From Owenia fusiformis (lineage: Eukaryota > Annelida > Polychaeta > Sabellida > Oweniidae), in assembly GCA_903813345.2 (NCBI GenBank), contig CAIIXF020000009.1:1488001-1552000 (forward strand): a stretch of DNA of 64,000 nt, read 5' to 3'. Both the position numbers and the translations under genes were made by a program. Below the pieces are notes generated by a model. The model worked only from the letters and a program-made list of their open reading frames with translations, made no database searches and had not been told where the DNA came from. Every line of letters begins with the position of its first letter. Position 1 is the stretch's first letter. This document shows, in pieces, positions 10,489 to 21,712 of the stretch.

Positions 10489-12288
10489 GCATCTGGTTTT
10501 CCCACCTTTGGGAGGGAGCCAATATACACATAGATTACTTACTGGCCATGGACGGGGGGTGGGGCACAGAAACGAACATTCTGGGGTCATAAGGGATACT
10601 TGGGGAAGAGGGAGGGGTGGTGGTGAATAGTGAAGTCCGGGAGTGAAGTTAAGGGGTACTGAAATCTTTCTTTTGATATTTAGTGCTTGAATGGAGACTT
10701 GTTTCCACTCCCCGCATTCTAGTAGAATTTAAATATTTGATCCAAAGGAGTTATTTTAAATCAAACTTGCATTCCGATTAATTAACACTCCAATGATTGT
10801 ACCGCTTCACTATTGTCTAAGATAATTATAATGAATTCACGGGACACTATAGTATATATAGTATATTTAAACTTTAGTGGTTGGATGGAGACTTGTTTCC
10901 CCATCCGGTACACTAGTAAATTTGTAAATTTTAAATATTTGATTTAGGGAGGTATTTGCAATCCAACTCTGATGATGCAAGACTAGTCAACCAAGACTAA
11001 ATTATGAACTTATTATCATTTAGACTATTGAGTTCATTAAATTATAATTCCATAGATATCATATTTAATCCTGTCAACACAATAATGGTATTAATTGGCA
11101 TGATATGTAGTCAGAGACGGTTTAAAAAGTTGTTTAGGTTAATGATATAGTATTAGGAAAAATCCTAACTCAAAGTTTTTGTTCTCTCGCAATCCAGAGC
11201 AAACCACTCGCCGGGCAAGCATTCTTTAAAAACGTGAAGTTTTCACCATGTTGAACAGTTTTGAAAATTGTCCAATTTGAACCATCGCCTTGTATATTTC
11301 TGTAACTGCCCCCCCCCCCCTTGACACTCGAGTGTAAGAATCCTTTCCACACTGTCAATGGTTTTACAAAATAGTTCATGTCAGGAAGGGGGAGGGGTGA
11401 GTGTAGAGAACAATCACTGACTGCGATTTGTATGATTGAACATTATACACTTATCATAAATTCGTAAAGAATAGTTTTAAAATAAACAGCTTGTTTTATT
11501 TTATGATTGGAGTGATGTATGCATAGAAGAATGACACTGGTTTTGAAATATCTTAATTATCCCATTGAATGAAGCCATCCGTCCCTCTGTCCATTTTTAA
11601 GTCATACTGGTGGACTGATTTGATTTAAAGGAGAAGTCTCGGTGTAGAACGTGTACACACTAATGGGAACGAATTTTACTCATTTCTATTTAGGATTCGT
11701 TCATATACTAGCGGGGCTTTTGAGCATTTACAAACGCACGAATTGTATTGTTTTAAAGCAACTTTTATGACATATAATGTATTTAAAGCTGACTAATTTT
11801 AGATTATATTCGGTTCAATTTTACAAATAATGAATAGTATTACAGTATATCGAAAAATATGTAATGATTTACATTAAATTGCGCAGACTGCAAGCAATGT
11901 ACATGGTTGGCCAATTTGCATGCGCGTTCTTGATAATAAGAATTAAAGGTTGAACTTAAAAATCAAACATTTTCTTTTTTAAACATAATAAATCTTTAAA
12001 TCAAGAAAATAAAAATAAGATTGATGATTGGACTTTTCATAGTCAACTGCGACTGTGTCGACGCATGTTTATTTACTTAGCTAATTAGATATGTAAAATT
12101 GTTAATGGCCGCAACGGATAATACGTACATGTAAGCTGTTCGGATAAGACATTTCTAAATGATTAATAACAAATGTTATTCAGCAGAATGTTATTCAGCA
12201 GTAACAGATCTTATTAGTTATTATTCAATTTGGATAATAAATCTATTATCTCGTCGTATTGATGTTTATTATATAGTGTTTCTCGTTG
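10489..12288. other. AMOP intron with one diverged duplication
   Basis: The phrases tggagacttgtttcc and tttaaatatttgat recur at about 10690-10760 and 10880-10960, a diverged duplication of about 95 bp. A C-run lies at about 11309-11320. Nothing else was identified. Confidence 0.45.
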
Positions 12289-12289
12289 T

Positions 12290-12758
12290 GTGATCCGCTC
12301 GATTACAGGTCCTTATTCCTTATTTCATGCATTGTAGGCAGAATCCTCTCGACGTTTTTTCTCACAAACGTGAATCAGTATCATATGTCTTAGAAAATGT
12401 ACAATCATGTTTGCGAAAAATAGCTCAGAAGACGACAGAATCGTCGATTTAATTCCTAACTTAAGTTACATAAAGGGTTGGGTTAAAAGTGCAGATCTGA
12501 ACTTTTTTTTTCGAAATACCGTTTATGTAACTTAAGTGAGGAATTAAATGTACGATTATGTTGTCTTCTGAACTATTTGTTTGCAAATATGCACATTTTC
12601 TTAAACACATGATACTGATACACGTTTGTGAGAAAAAATGTCGTGGGAATTCTGCCTACAAAGTGTGAAAGGAAAAAGGAAAAATCATACCTTCGATGTT
12701 CCCACATTTTGTTACCGAAACAAACCATTTAGGTAACCAGCATAATCGAGTGGATCAC
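12290..12758. mobile_element. 470-bp foldback element
   Basis: Outer ends gtgatccgctcgatta and taatcgagtggatcac are complementary. Inner arms gtaggcagaatcct...cgacg / cgt...gaattctgcctac, tcacaaacgtg / cacgtttgtga and gaattaaat / atttaattc also pair towards a centre near 12500. Nothing is coded. This is a long imperfect palindrome of MITE type. Confidence 0.8.
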
Positions 12759-14210
12759 TATAATATACTTTAGTAGTCTTTAATAATGTTAGGGAGGATG
12801 AGTTGTAAGGCATACTATGTCATGTTAGATCATGATCTATACTATTTTTATTACAATTTACCAGTTACACTTTCTCCATGCTAGGTTCTGTTATAACTTT
12901 TTTTCCGTTTCCTATGGCATCCGTGCTTTATACATTTACATTCACAATGGTTCCTTCCTGGTATATTTTTTTAGGTTTTATGACTGTTAAATTCTATAGT
13001 CTTGTTAAGACCACTTATTAAACAGGTTTATTATTACTTTTATCACTGTTAAATTATATATTCTAGTTAACAACACTTTATAAACAGGTTTATTATTACT
13101 GGTGTAACTAACACAACGAAAAAACATATAATTAATTTATTTGATTTTATATAACATGAAATTATTTTTTCTTTTCGATAAAACATTGCTTATTAGAAAT
13201 ATATTTAGTTGAAAACTTAGAGTAAACAATCAGTTCTATCACAAAGTTTATTTTGGTTCAGTAGATTTTTCTATACATTATTTTTATGTCACCACCACTA
13301 GTGATTGGGTGACATATTGTAATAGCTTCGAACGTTTATCTTGACACTGTTCAGTAGTTAATGTGTACTGTATACTTAACAAGGTGTGGTGACATTTTGC
13401 ATGTTTCTGCATCGTCACTACTATTGAAAGCTTATGTTGATATTGTAGCTGTGTTTTTTAAGTTCTTTTTGTTGGTACAATTAGTTTCCAAACCCTATAC
13501 TTATATCGATCTGACACACAGTTTTAGTGCAGGTTTAAGTGATTTTTGTTGATTATTAAACGCAAAGAGCACATGTGTCTCGAACTCGCAACATTGTGGA
13601 TACAGAGCCCATTCACATAGTTTGACATGCTGGTGCTCTGAACCAGCTCGTTAGTTAATATCTGACTAAGAGACAGCTTGCTTTCCCGATGAAGAAACGT
13701 TATCTGCAGCTTTTATGAGTACTATAGTATCTACAACTATTTTTGATCTTATGAGTATTGGATATCATTATTTTCAATTTTTCTTCAACATGTATTTTAA
13801 TGACTTCAGTATGAATGGAATGTCCCTCGGAGTTGTGGTCGTTGATGAGGAATTGGTCATTGAACGGTGTGGATGCTGTTTATTCCCATATTAGATTATT
13901 GTCTTGGGATATTCAGGTTTGATTTTTCTTTGCCAGTTTTACTCTGTGTGATCACCTGTCCATGAGATAATTCAACTGCATGAAGAACATTTCGTTGACA
14001 TGATGCACAGTGAAAGGTTTTCCACACATTTACATTTTCGTTTAAAAGAGCTTTAATTCCGTTATATACTCAGATCAAGGCCAATTTAGCATACATTTCG
14101 CTCTCAAAAATCACTGTGCAATAATGGATTTCAAAGAAATGTTTGACGTTTTCAATAATCTTTTTTCTTTTTGATGAAATGTAGTTATTTATTCTAAAAA
14201 TCAATCAATG
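12759..14210. other. AMOP intron with a 72-bp duplication and a tRNA-like relic
   Basis: The segment gactgttaaatt...ttaaacaggtttattattact at about 12978-13037 is repeated immediately downstream to about 13100. A tRNA-like sequence is listed separately. The rest shows no structure. The phrase tcttgggatattcaggtttg near 13902 recurs diverged near 37870. Confidence 0.45.
13570..13660 (-). mobile_element. tRNA-derived SINE head (relic)
   Basis: On the minus strand, TGGTTCAGAGC (A-box-like, one mismatch to TRGYNNARNNG) at 13635-13645 is followed by GTTCGAGAC, a perfect B box (GWTCRANNC), at 13577-13585. The spacing and flanks fit a tRNA head with a long variable arm. No complete acceptor stem or poly-A tail was seen, so it is not called as a tRNA gene. 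Confidence 0.45.
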
Positions 14211-14544
14211 TCATACACAAAATGCATTTAATTGGTACAAAGTACAGAAGCAGAGAAAAAATATGTATTTTAGAATATCACCATGTGTTACCCCCATTGT
14301 AGCGCCTCTTGCCCATGTTTCTATCAATATAAAACATGATATCATACACCAAATATGCATTTATTATGTGGTTTAAAATACAAAAAATAGATAACATTCT
14401 CCTTAGAATACCACCTTGTGTAACCCCACTTTACTGCCTTTTGCCCCTGTTTATATCAATATATAAGGTAGCATGTAACCTTCCTTGTAACATGTGTAAA
14501 AGTTTCAAGAAAATCAGTAACGTGGTTTTCCTGGAATCACAATG
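14211..14544. repeat. Repeat-family segment 'cccctgtttatatcaat'
   Basis: Two diverged units carry ttagaatatcacc or ttagaataccacc, then gtgt(t/a)acccc, then ttgccc..tgtttctatcaatat, about 125 bp apart. The same family occurs at 38540-38881 and resumes at 39667-39712. It also forms the lead-in of the 146-bp arrays (3310-3350 and 15005-15050). Confidence 0.65.
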
Positions 14545-15180
14545 ACAAGATTTATCCAAAAAACTTCCAAGATGGCCGCCAGAATGCAAGATGGCCACCG
14601 AAAGGTTAATTAGCTCTAAAACTTCTTACCATGTAAAATGTGTGAAAATTTGAAGTAAATCCGTTTGGTTTTCTTGAAATCGTGATGACAAGATTTATCT
14701 TTAAACTTCCAAGATGGCTGCCAGAATGCAAGATGGCCACCGAAAATATAATGAGGTCTAGGACTTTTTACCATGTTACATGTGTGAACATTTGAAGTAC
14801 ATCTGTTATGTGTTTTTTGTGGAATCGCGATGACAATATTTATCTGAAAAAAATTCCAAGATGGCCGCCAGAATGCAAGATGGCCGCCGCAAAGTTAATC
14901 AGCTCTAGAACTTCTTACCATGTAACATGTGTGAAAATTTGAAGTAAATCCGTCTAATGGTTTACCTGGAATCGTGATGACAAGAAAGTGAGACTTCAGA
15001 ATGCCACCTTGTCTAACCCCGTTTTGGTGCCTTTTGCCCCTGTTTACATCAATAGAAGAGGTGTTTTCTTTAAGAGGGATGTCTGTTCTTTCAAACGGTA
15101 CAATCATTTTATGTGGGAAAGTACCGGACAACAAAACCCCTTTTCTAGAGCCCTTTTGGAAATCAGATCGGGGACTACTA
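14545..15180. repeat. Inverted copy of the 3.2-kb 146-bp array
   Basis: Reverse complement of 3181-4040 without the 228-bp interruption at 3728-3955. The units carry ccaagatggccgccagaatg. The single-copy lead-in (accgtttgaaag region) is included, so this is a true inverted duplication about 11 kb from its partner, inside the same intron. Confidence 0.85.
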
Positions 15181-15570
15181 TACTTTCTGTTAAAAACACA
15201 CGAGCATGTTCTTTTTAGTGATACCTTTAAATATTACGCAATTCGCAAGCACTGCGGGCAAACAAAAATACAGCCATAATGATTATGATCAGGATGATTA
15301 ATGTTTTATTACAGTTAACGCCTTGAGGCATGCGTATTTCTTTACTTTAGCGCATACTTTAAATGTCAGTGTTCCTTTAGAATAATTCAAAAAACTCTTC
15401 CATAATATAACATTTCCTAATTCCATTGTACTTGTTAAATTTCATTCTTCCTTTCACCCATAACTTTAACATTGTTTTTAACTAACATCCATATTATATT
15501 TGTAAAATCACATTTAATTGATTTGATGTATATGTTGCATTATATCGACTTTGTCAAACTGTAATTACAG

Positions 15571-15810
15571 GAATGCTGCTATAGAGCAAAAGCCAAGGAT
15601 GGACTTAAGCCACAAGGGTCCTTAATTGAATCTGGAAAAAATGGCGGCCATTTACAACGATACCACTATACTCAAACACCAACCTTACACAATATATTTG
15701 ATTTGGACACAGGAGACATATGCTGCAATGGTGCACCAACATGTAAACACTATAACAAATTAAGACCTATAAATAAGTGTAACAGAAAAACTGCTAATAG
15801 ACATACATAA
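15571..15810 (+). CDS. AMOP-domain protein, last exon (second half of AMOP and stop)
   Basis: It follows a good acceptor (gtaattacag at 15561-15570) and begins ECCYRAKAKDG, the CCY motif that opens the second half of AMOP domains. It continues with GSLIESGKNGGHLQRYHY, then GDICCNGAPTCKHYNKLRP and KC, matching the family order CC...C..Y...RP...C. The frame is 79 codons, ends with TAA at 15808-15810, and starts in phase 0, matching the donor at 1499. The protein stops about 10 residues after the last AMOP cysteine. This resembles isthmin-type architecture, where AMOP is C-terminal, but the TSP1 domain that would prove this lies outside the window. Secreted or extracellular location is inferred from the family. 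Confidence 0.75.
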   Translation, partial: ECCYRAKAKDGLKPQGSLIESGKNGGHLQRYHYTQTPTLHNIFDLDTGDICCNGAPTCKHYNKLRPINKCNRKTANRHT

Positions 15811-15846
15811 TCAAAATAGTTCACATTGAACCTATATAAAAACATC

Positions 15847-15852
15847 AATAAA
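15847..15852 (+). terminator. Poly(A) signal of the AMOP gene
   Basis: AATAAA lies 37 bp after the stop codon and is followed at 15877-15894 by a GT-rich stretch (tgttgttctgtgttttac) that fits a downstream processing element. The 3' UTR is short. Confidence 0.65.
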
Positions 15853-15894
15853 AGTTACAATTTGATTTTAACGACATGTTGTTCTGTGTTTTAC

Positions 15895-18800
15895 TGATTA
15901 TTAATATGGCTTGACTAATTTGACACGTTTTGGGCGATTTTGAAAAATAGATGAACCAAGCATATAGGTTTTATAGACTGCATTTGCGAATGCGATTTCC
16001 GGCTACTGGCTGCATTGTTGATTGTTATTTAATGACCAACTGATTTTTGTTTATGAAAAGAACAAGCCATGTACACTGGTTGCTGCAAAAAACTGAATTA
16101 AACCCAATAACTGACATAAATAATGGTTACATCTGTCCAGGCAGCAAGAACGCCGATTAACGATATGCAAATAGCAGAAGTATGCAGTTTTACTCTAAAA
16201 ACCTAAGTTGGTGTTCGACAATCAAAAAATCCATTTATTCTCTCATTTGGCCTTATTCTAAGTATTCCCTCAATATGTAATATGTTTGGCCGATGCCTTA
16301 TCTAGCGCCACCTACCTTTTGTCTGTCAATCACAGGAAACTGAATGGAAATCCCCTTCTCTCATATCACCCAAATCATTTCTCCATCGCATTCGTCTCAA
16401 ATTCCGGCATGGAAGAGATTCTAAGAAAATGACGCCATCGTCATCTCTCTTCCAAAGCGCCCCGTTGGATCTACACACCTTATCTATACACGTTTGTAGT
16501 CATAGACTCTGCGGGGCGTTTTAGAAGACAACGGGGCGTTTTGGTCAATTTCGAATAGTTGCGTAGGACTTTTTAAATTGCTGCGTTTAATGTAATAAAT
16601 ATGTTGATGCATCGATGGAGTGTTGTAATGGGAGTCCTTGTACAAAATATAGAGGGGGATAATAAAAGAACTGGCGATATATCGGGGCTTTTTGTTGAAA
16701 TCTCTGACGATTTGCATCTTCTCACATCTGGGGACCAAAACGCCGCTAAGACGAGGGACTTTGTAATCAAAGGCAATGTCTCGACTGAAAGGTATTTCTG
16801 TGAAGGTTTTAATGGAACAAGTTTGAAGAAAAACGGTGTACTAGTGTGAGACTCACAATCATCGGTTTTCCAAAGACAGGGTAGATTTGAAATCCAAATT
16901 CACGGTTTTGCGGAGAGTTTTGGTTTCGATACGCCCCGGAGAGTTAGTGCCGCATGAGTATAGGCCTAGTGAAATTAAATTCTTGAGTGGAATTCTTCAA
17001 AAAATACTTGCCGGTCTCCTGACCAATATTAAAACTATTTTAAATATTGGGCAGTTTTAAGAATATATTTGGCAATTTAAAAAAGCCAGATATGGCCAAA
17101 TTACCAGCAGCTTAGAAACGATCAGATTTCAGTACAAGGTGCATAATAACGCAAAATCGCTAAATATCGGTGTAATCTGCCGTTTTAGAACTAAGTAACA
17201 ATTCCCTGTTTGCTATTTTAACCATGGACTTCTAATCATTTGAAGTCCATGTTTCAACCAAGCAGCTTTATCATGCGATCACTGATCACTGTTCGTCGAA
17301 TTACGGGTTGTTCGTTAAATCAACTTCAAAATTACGGGTTAATTTGAGAATTGATAGATTAATCCTGAAGCCGACACCCGAAACTGGCATTTATCCTGTG
17401 TTTTTCCCTTTGGCCAACAGGGGCCATGAAGGGAAGGGTGGGGTTGGGGAGTGGGGTTGAATTTGCGATAATTTTGAGATGTTTTTGAAGTAAGTTACAG
17501 CTAACCTATATTATACTCAAATTGAAGGAATTTGCGTATAGTATTGTTTTCTGATTTGTGCCTCGCATCAGCTTTCTTATATAAAATTTTGATAAAAAAA
17601 CTCTCGGAAACTTAAATTTCCAATGGTTACATCTGTCTTAGAATATTGTGATTTACAATAGCCTAACTGTATTTGACAACCAAAGTAAAATCTTAGAAAA
17701 TTATATGTACCAGCGCTTAAAACACACTAGTACAATAATAGCTTGTACGAGCTTGGCAGGGACACTTTAAAGTCGAGAAATGCATGCTCTATTCCTGTTT
17801 CATAACATTTCTAACTAGAATTCTCCCAGTACGTACCTAAGTGACCTGATTAAGCCATTCATCCAAAATTCCCAACAGAGGTATTTATTTAGAAACATCC
17901 ATGATTTTAGGTTACCCCACTGCCGATTAAAAATGAAATCGTCCTCTTTTTCCTTATATTTTAGATAAAATGAACCATTCCCAGCAAGGAACGCAAAGGC
18001 ATCAGCTATCTTCCTATTTTCATACACAAAAAAAACTATCCCCGTACAACCAAAAGAATCCATTATATTCCCAAGGCAAGCAGATCATCAATCAATCATT
18101 CTCGAATTCGTCTGCATCTTAGTGTCTTGATAAAACTGTCCTCGTGGCTATCTCCCGTGGAAGATATCTCAAATTGTCACTTTGACTGTCCCCTTAATGC
18201 TGCCCCATGTGTCACCCTAGTGGGATATATTGAGAACACTGGGAACTACCGGAACCTAGCAAAAATCCAATTACTTATACATGGCATTGATAACATATCC
18301 TTTGATGATAGTTATACTATTTTCATTCATGTGCATAAGTTCATTGAACACACTCGAAGATTAATCTGACATAATCTGACACAGTTATTAAGTTAACATG
18401 ATTTTTATAGTGCATATACTGTAGAACCACAGATGATTATAATGGTACAAATTCACTGTTACCTTCTATGTTAAATAAAATGATCAAAGATGAAACAATA
18501 CACTTGATATGCTAACTACTGATACGGTTACCACTGTAATTCAAAAGCATGTTTAAATCATTATCAATGATGGTTTTTTCCAAAATTGAAGTCAAAGACT
18601 GGATGATTTATAGCACATTTCTCATCTACTGTTTTCTGTGAAAAAAATTGAAAGCTGTTTTCGAAAAACAATTTTCGTTAAGAAATCATTACTTGAAAGT
18701 GATGCAACCTCAAATGTAATAATTTCGTCTCCAACTGAACATCATTCACCATTAAAATGTAGACTGTAATCGAATAATTGCCATCATTAAATGTTCTGAA

Positions 18801-19995
18801 ATGTTTAATATACTCATCTCATCGACACTTATTATTCCATTCATGTAATTTTCAAGCATTATCTGCAATATAAATTGCTTAATCACAAGTGCCCTTCCCA
18901 TGTGATTCAATATCTGCAGTTGAAGTATATAATCTCGAGCAGCTAAACTATTAAAAGGAAGGGCATCTTTGTTTCGCATGAGGTTTAATTGCATCATCTT
19001 GAATTTTCGATAATTCATTTAGCTGAATGAGAACTAGAAAGTCAAAGTAGGATAAGTAACATCAATTTTTTTTCCAAAATTTATAAAGCAACCGAAGAAA
19101 TAGTTAAGTCTTGGAAAAACTCTCTACCATATCGTAAATTTTTAGGTCGGCTATATTTTCCTTTATAGTCGATGTGTCATTTTCTGAACGTTTGAATTTG
19201 TAAAAACACATGTTTTATAGTGTAATCACTATTATAAGGTTTTATGAAGTGATTTAGCTGGGTTGGACAAAAGACAAACTTTGGGAAAAATGTATATGCA
19301 AATTCAGGTGGCCATTATGTTAAAGCAAATTTTTGAAAGCCTTTGACTCAATTGATCGTAACCTTTTTGCTTGATCAACTTTCAAACTATGAAAATCAAC
19401 TGCGGAATAGAGGTAGCATGTCATAAAAGCTATGTGACAGGACACCGACAAAGTGTCTCATTCGACCATCCTTCATTATTAATCATGGCGTGATTTAGGG
19501 ATCTGTTTCTTGTTATATTATTTTTCTATCAAACACCTGCTTAAATCAAGTGATTTATTGAATTTGTCACTATTTGTGATGCCGCATATCTAGTTTCATC
19601 ATACAAAACGTCTATATCTATAAATATGCTAAACTCGCATATATGTACAATATTCTTGTATATTTTAACATACTCCTATTCATTGACACTGAAGACATGG
19701 GTCCAAGGGCTATCATTTTTACTTTTTTGGATAGTTTCCACCCAAAGTTATTTTGCCAACCCAATTAAACTTTAAGAATTTAAGGAAGCCACCAATTAGT
19801 CAGTTTATTCTATTATACTGCAAGCTTGGTTAACAAAAATATTTTGAATAAATACGAAATGCCAATTATAAAATATGCTAATTTGCAAATATGCACAATA
19901 TCTAATAAGTTATCCTTATCCAACACATATCTTTTAACATTACTGCAATCATTTAAGATGAAGTGAACTGACGGGGACCTGCTGTGTTCCAGTTG
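15895..19995. other. Intergenic, no gene recognised
   Basis: Notable bits: a small inverted pair ccaaagcgccccgttg / caacggggcgttttgg at about 16453 and 16529, in a slightly GC-richer patch (16400-16860) that could be regulatory, and a hairpin atggacttc/gaagtccat at 17223-17250. Open frames at 16601-16849 (+), 17815-18063 (-) and 18127-18369 (+) have no family resemblance. Confidence 0.35.
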
Positions 19996-20315
19996 TGTCA
20001 CCAATTACATCTACGGATTAAGTAAGTGGGACCTACTAGCTGCCAACATAGATATGGCCACCAAATACATCTAGGGATTAAGTTAGTGGGACCTGCTAGC
20101 TGCCAACATAGATGTGGCCACCAATTACATCTAAGGATTAGGTAGGTGTGACCTGTTAGCGGCTAACATACATATGACCACCAAGAATTGAGTAAGTGGG
20201 ACCTGCTGCAAACATAGATGTGGCCACCAAATACATATAAGGATTGAGTTAGTTGGACTCGCTAGCTGTCAACATATATGTGGCCACCAACTACATCTAA
20301 ATATTTATTAGTAAG
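19996..20315. repeat. 60-bp tandem array, about 5 units
   Basis: Units read caccaattacatct...ggattaagtaagtgggacct then gctagctgccaacatagatg, starting near 19999, 20059 and 20119. Later units are shortened and diverged. Confidence 0.85.
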
Positions 20316-20755
20316 TGGCCATTTAAAACGCCATCAGAAAATCATAACCATTTAAAACACTCTGAGAATGATTATTTGCATTATTGTTCGTTCAGGGAGA
20401 ATCAACGCTGGCTTAAAATCAAAATTCAAGTTTCCAAATGTTCGACAATTTTTTGAATATCATTTTGAAGTTGAATGTGAAATAGGTGGTCATTTGGTCA
20501 TTTGGCAACATATTGCGGTATCATCGGTGAATATAAAAAATTTTGAAGAGTGAGTTTCGGACAAGTAATAGACAAAAAGAGGGGCATTCTAATCATTTAT
20601 GTGTATTAGGAAGAGTCGGTCAAAGGATACTCCCTTCATGATCACTGTAGTTTATGTAGTTGTCAGGGAATGTTTAAGAAGATTTGCAACTTATTGTGAC
20701 CTTTGTTTTCTTTATTTCAGAGATATAGAGGTTCTTATATGAGTACCTGAGCAAG

Positions 20756-20847
20756 ATCGTCCATTCTTGATGAGCTTTGATAATTCTTCTTCGAGTCGCA
20801 GACGAGATAAAGAAACATTATCAAAGCGAGTCAAGAATGGACGATAT
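20756..20847. repeat. Strong hairpin
   Basis: The arms atcgtccattcttga and tcaagaatggacgat are exact complements, followed inward by gagctttgataat / attatcaaagcgag. The loop is about 35 bp. It could be a small MITE or a structured transcript. Nothing around it decides. Confidence 0.7.
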
Positions 20848-20980
20848 TGAACTTCTGAACATATCAGAAATGTGTAAATCGTGATTGCCAGTGCAACAAG
20901 TATTAAGACTCGTGATTTCGTTCGTTTAACTATGTGTAAGAAAGTCTACAGTCTATATTTGCGTGTAACATGTACCACCA

Positions 20981-21712
20981 GACAGATCTCCTGAAATTAC
21001 ATTCATATGACGTGAGACTCGACATTCACCAGGAAATGACAAACATTTTGCAATCCATGAAGGTTTTACTGCTTAATAAATGGTGAATGACAGTTACATT
21101 GAGTTCTATAAGTATGATTTGATCATGACGTCTTGATATTTAAAGGTAACTCGTGTGAAAAGTGATTACAGTGATTGAAATTACGATGTAAAGATAAAAC
21201 TGCAGCTAAATATACATATAAAAAATATACATCACATATCGAAAAACATGTATACATAGTAAAGCTTTATGATCTTGTGATCGAACATTAACACACACTG
21301 ATGTCCGATCATAAGTTCAAATAATAGTGGCGTTTCAACTTCAGAGTCCAATGGTAATGCTATAAGGAAGAATCGGACCTACAGGCCTTTTTATTTATAC
21401 ATTATTTTTCTGTTTCCGAAAATTCGATAGGTAGTGTATAGCTCTTAGTTTTTCAATGAAATCTACAACTAATTTGTTGCGGTTTTATCTTTACATCGTA
21501 ATATCAATCACCGCCATCACTTTTCAAACTAGTTACTTTGAAATATCAAGAAGTCATGCTATTCTCATACTTATAGAATTTAATTTGCTTGCCATTCACC
21601 ATTTATTAAGCAGTAAAAATTAATTTGCTCCCTGGGTGACAACTTATTTCAAGTTTCCTGGTGAATGTCGAGTCTCGCATCATACGAATGTAATTTTAGG
21701 CAATCTGTCTGC
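20981..21712. mobile_element. Foldback element with long arms
   Basis: The left arm (20981-21262: gacagatctc, gagactcgacattcaccagg, ttactgcttaataaatggtg) is the reverse complement of the right arm (21348-21712: caccatttattaagcagtaa, cctggtgaatgtcgagtctc). The arms are diverged. A third copy of the arm, on the + strand, is at 24775-25132. Confidence 0.8.

Noticed and set aside
16601-16849. 82-codon frame in a slightly GC-richer patch
   Set aside because: No family features. The patch might be regulatory, but nothing supports a protein.
17815-18369. Two open frames (82 codons minus strand, 80 codons plus strand)
   Set aside because: No recognisable motif, no splice partner and no repeat match. 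Length is expected by chance in AT-rich DNA.
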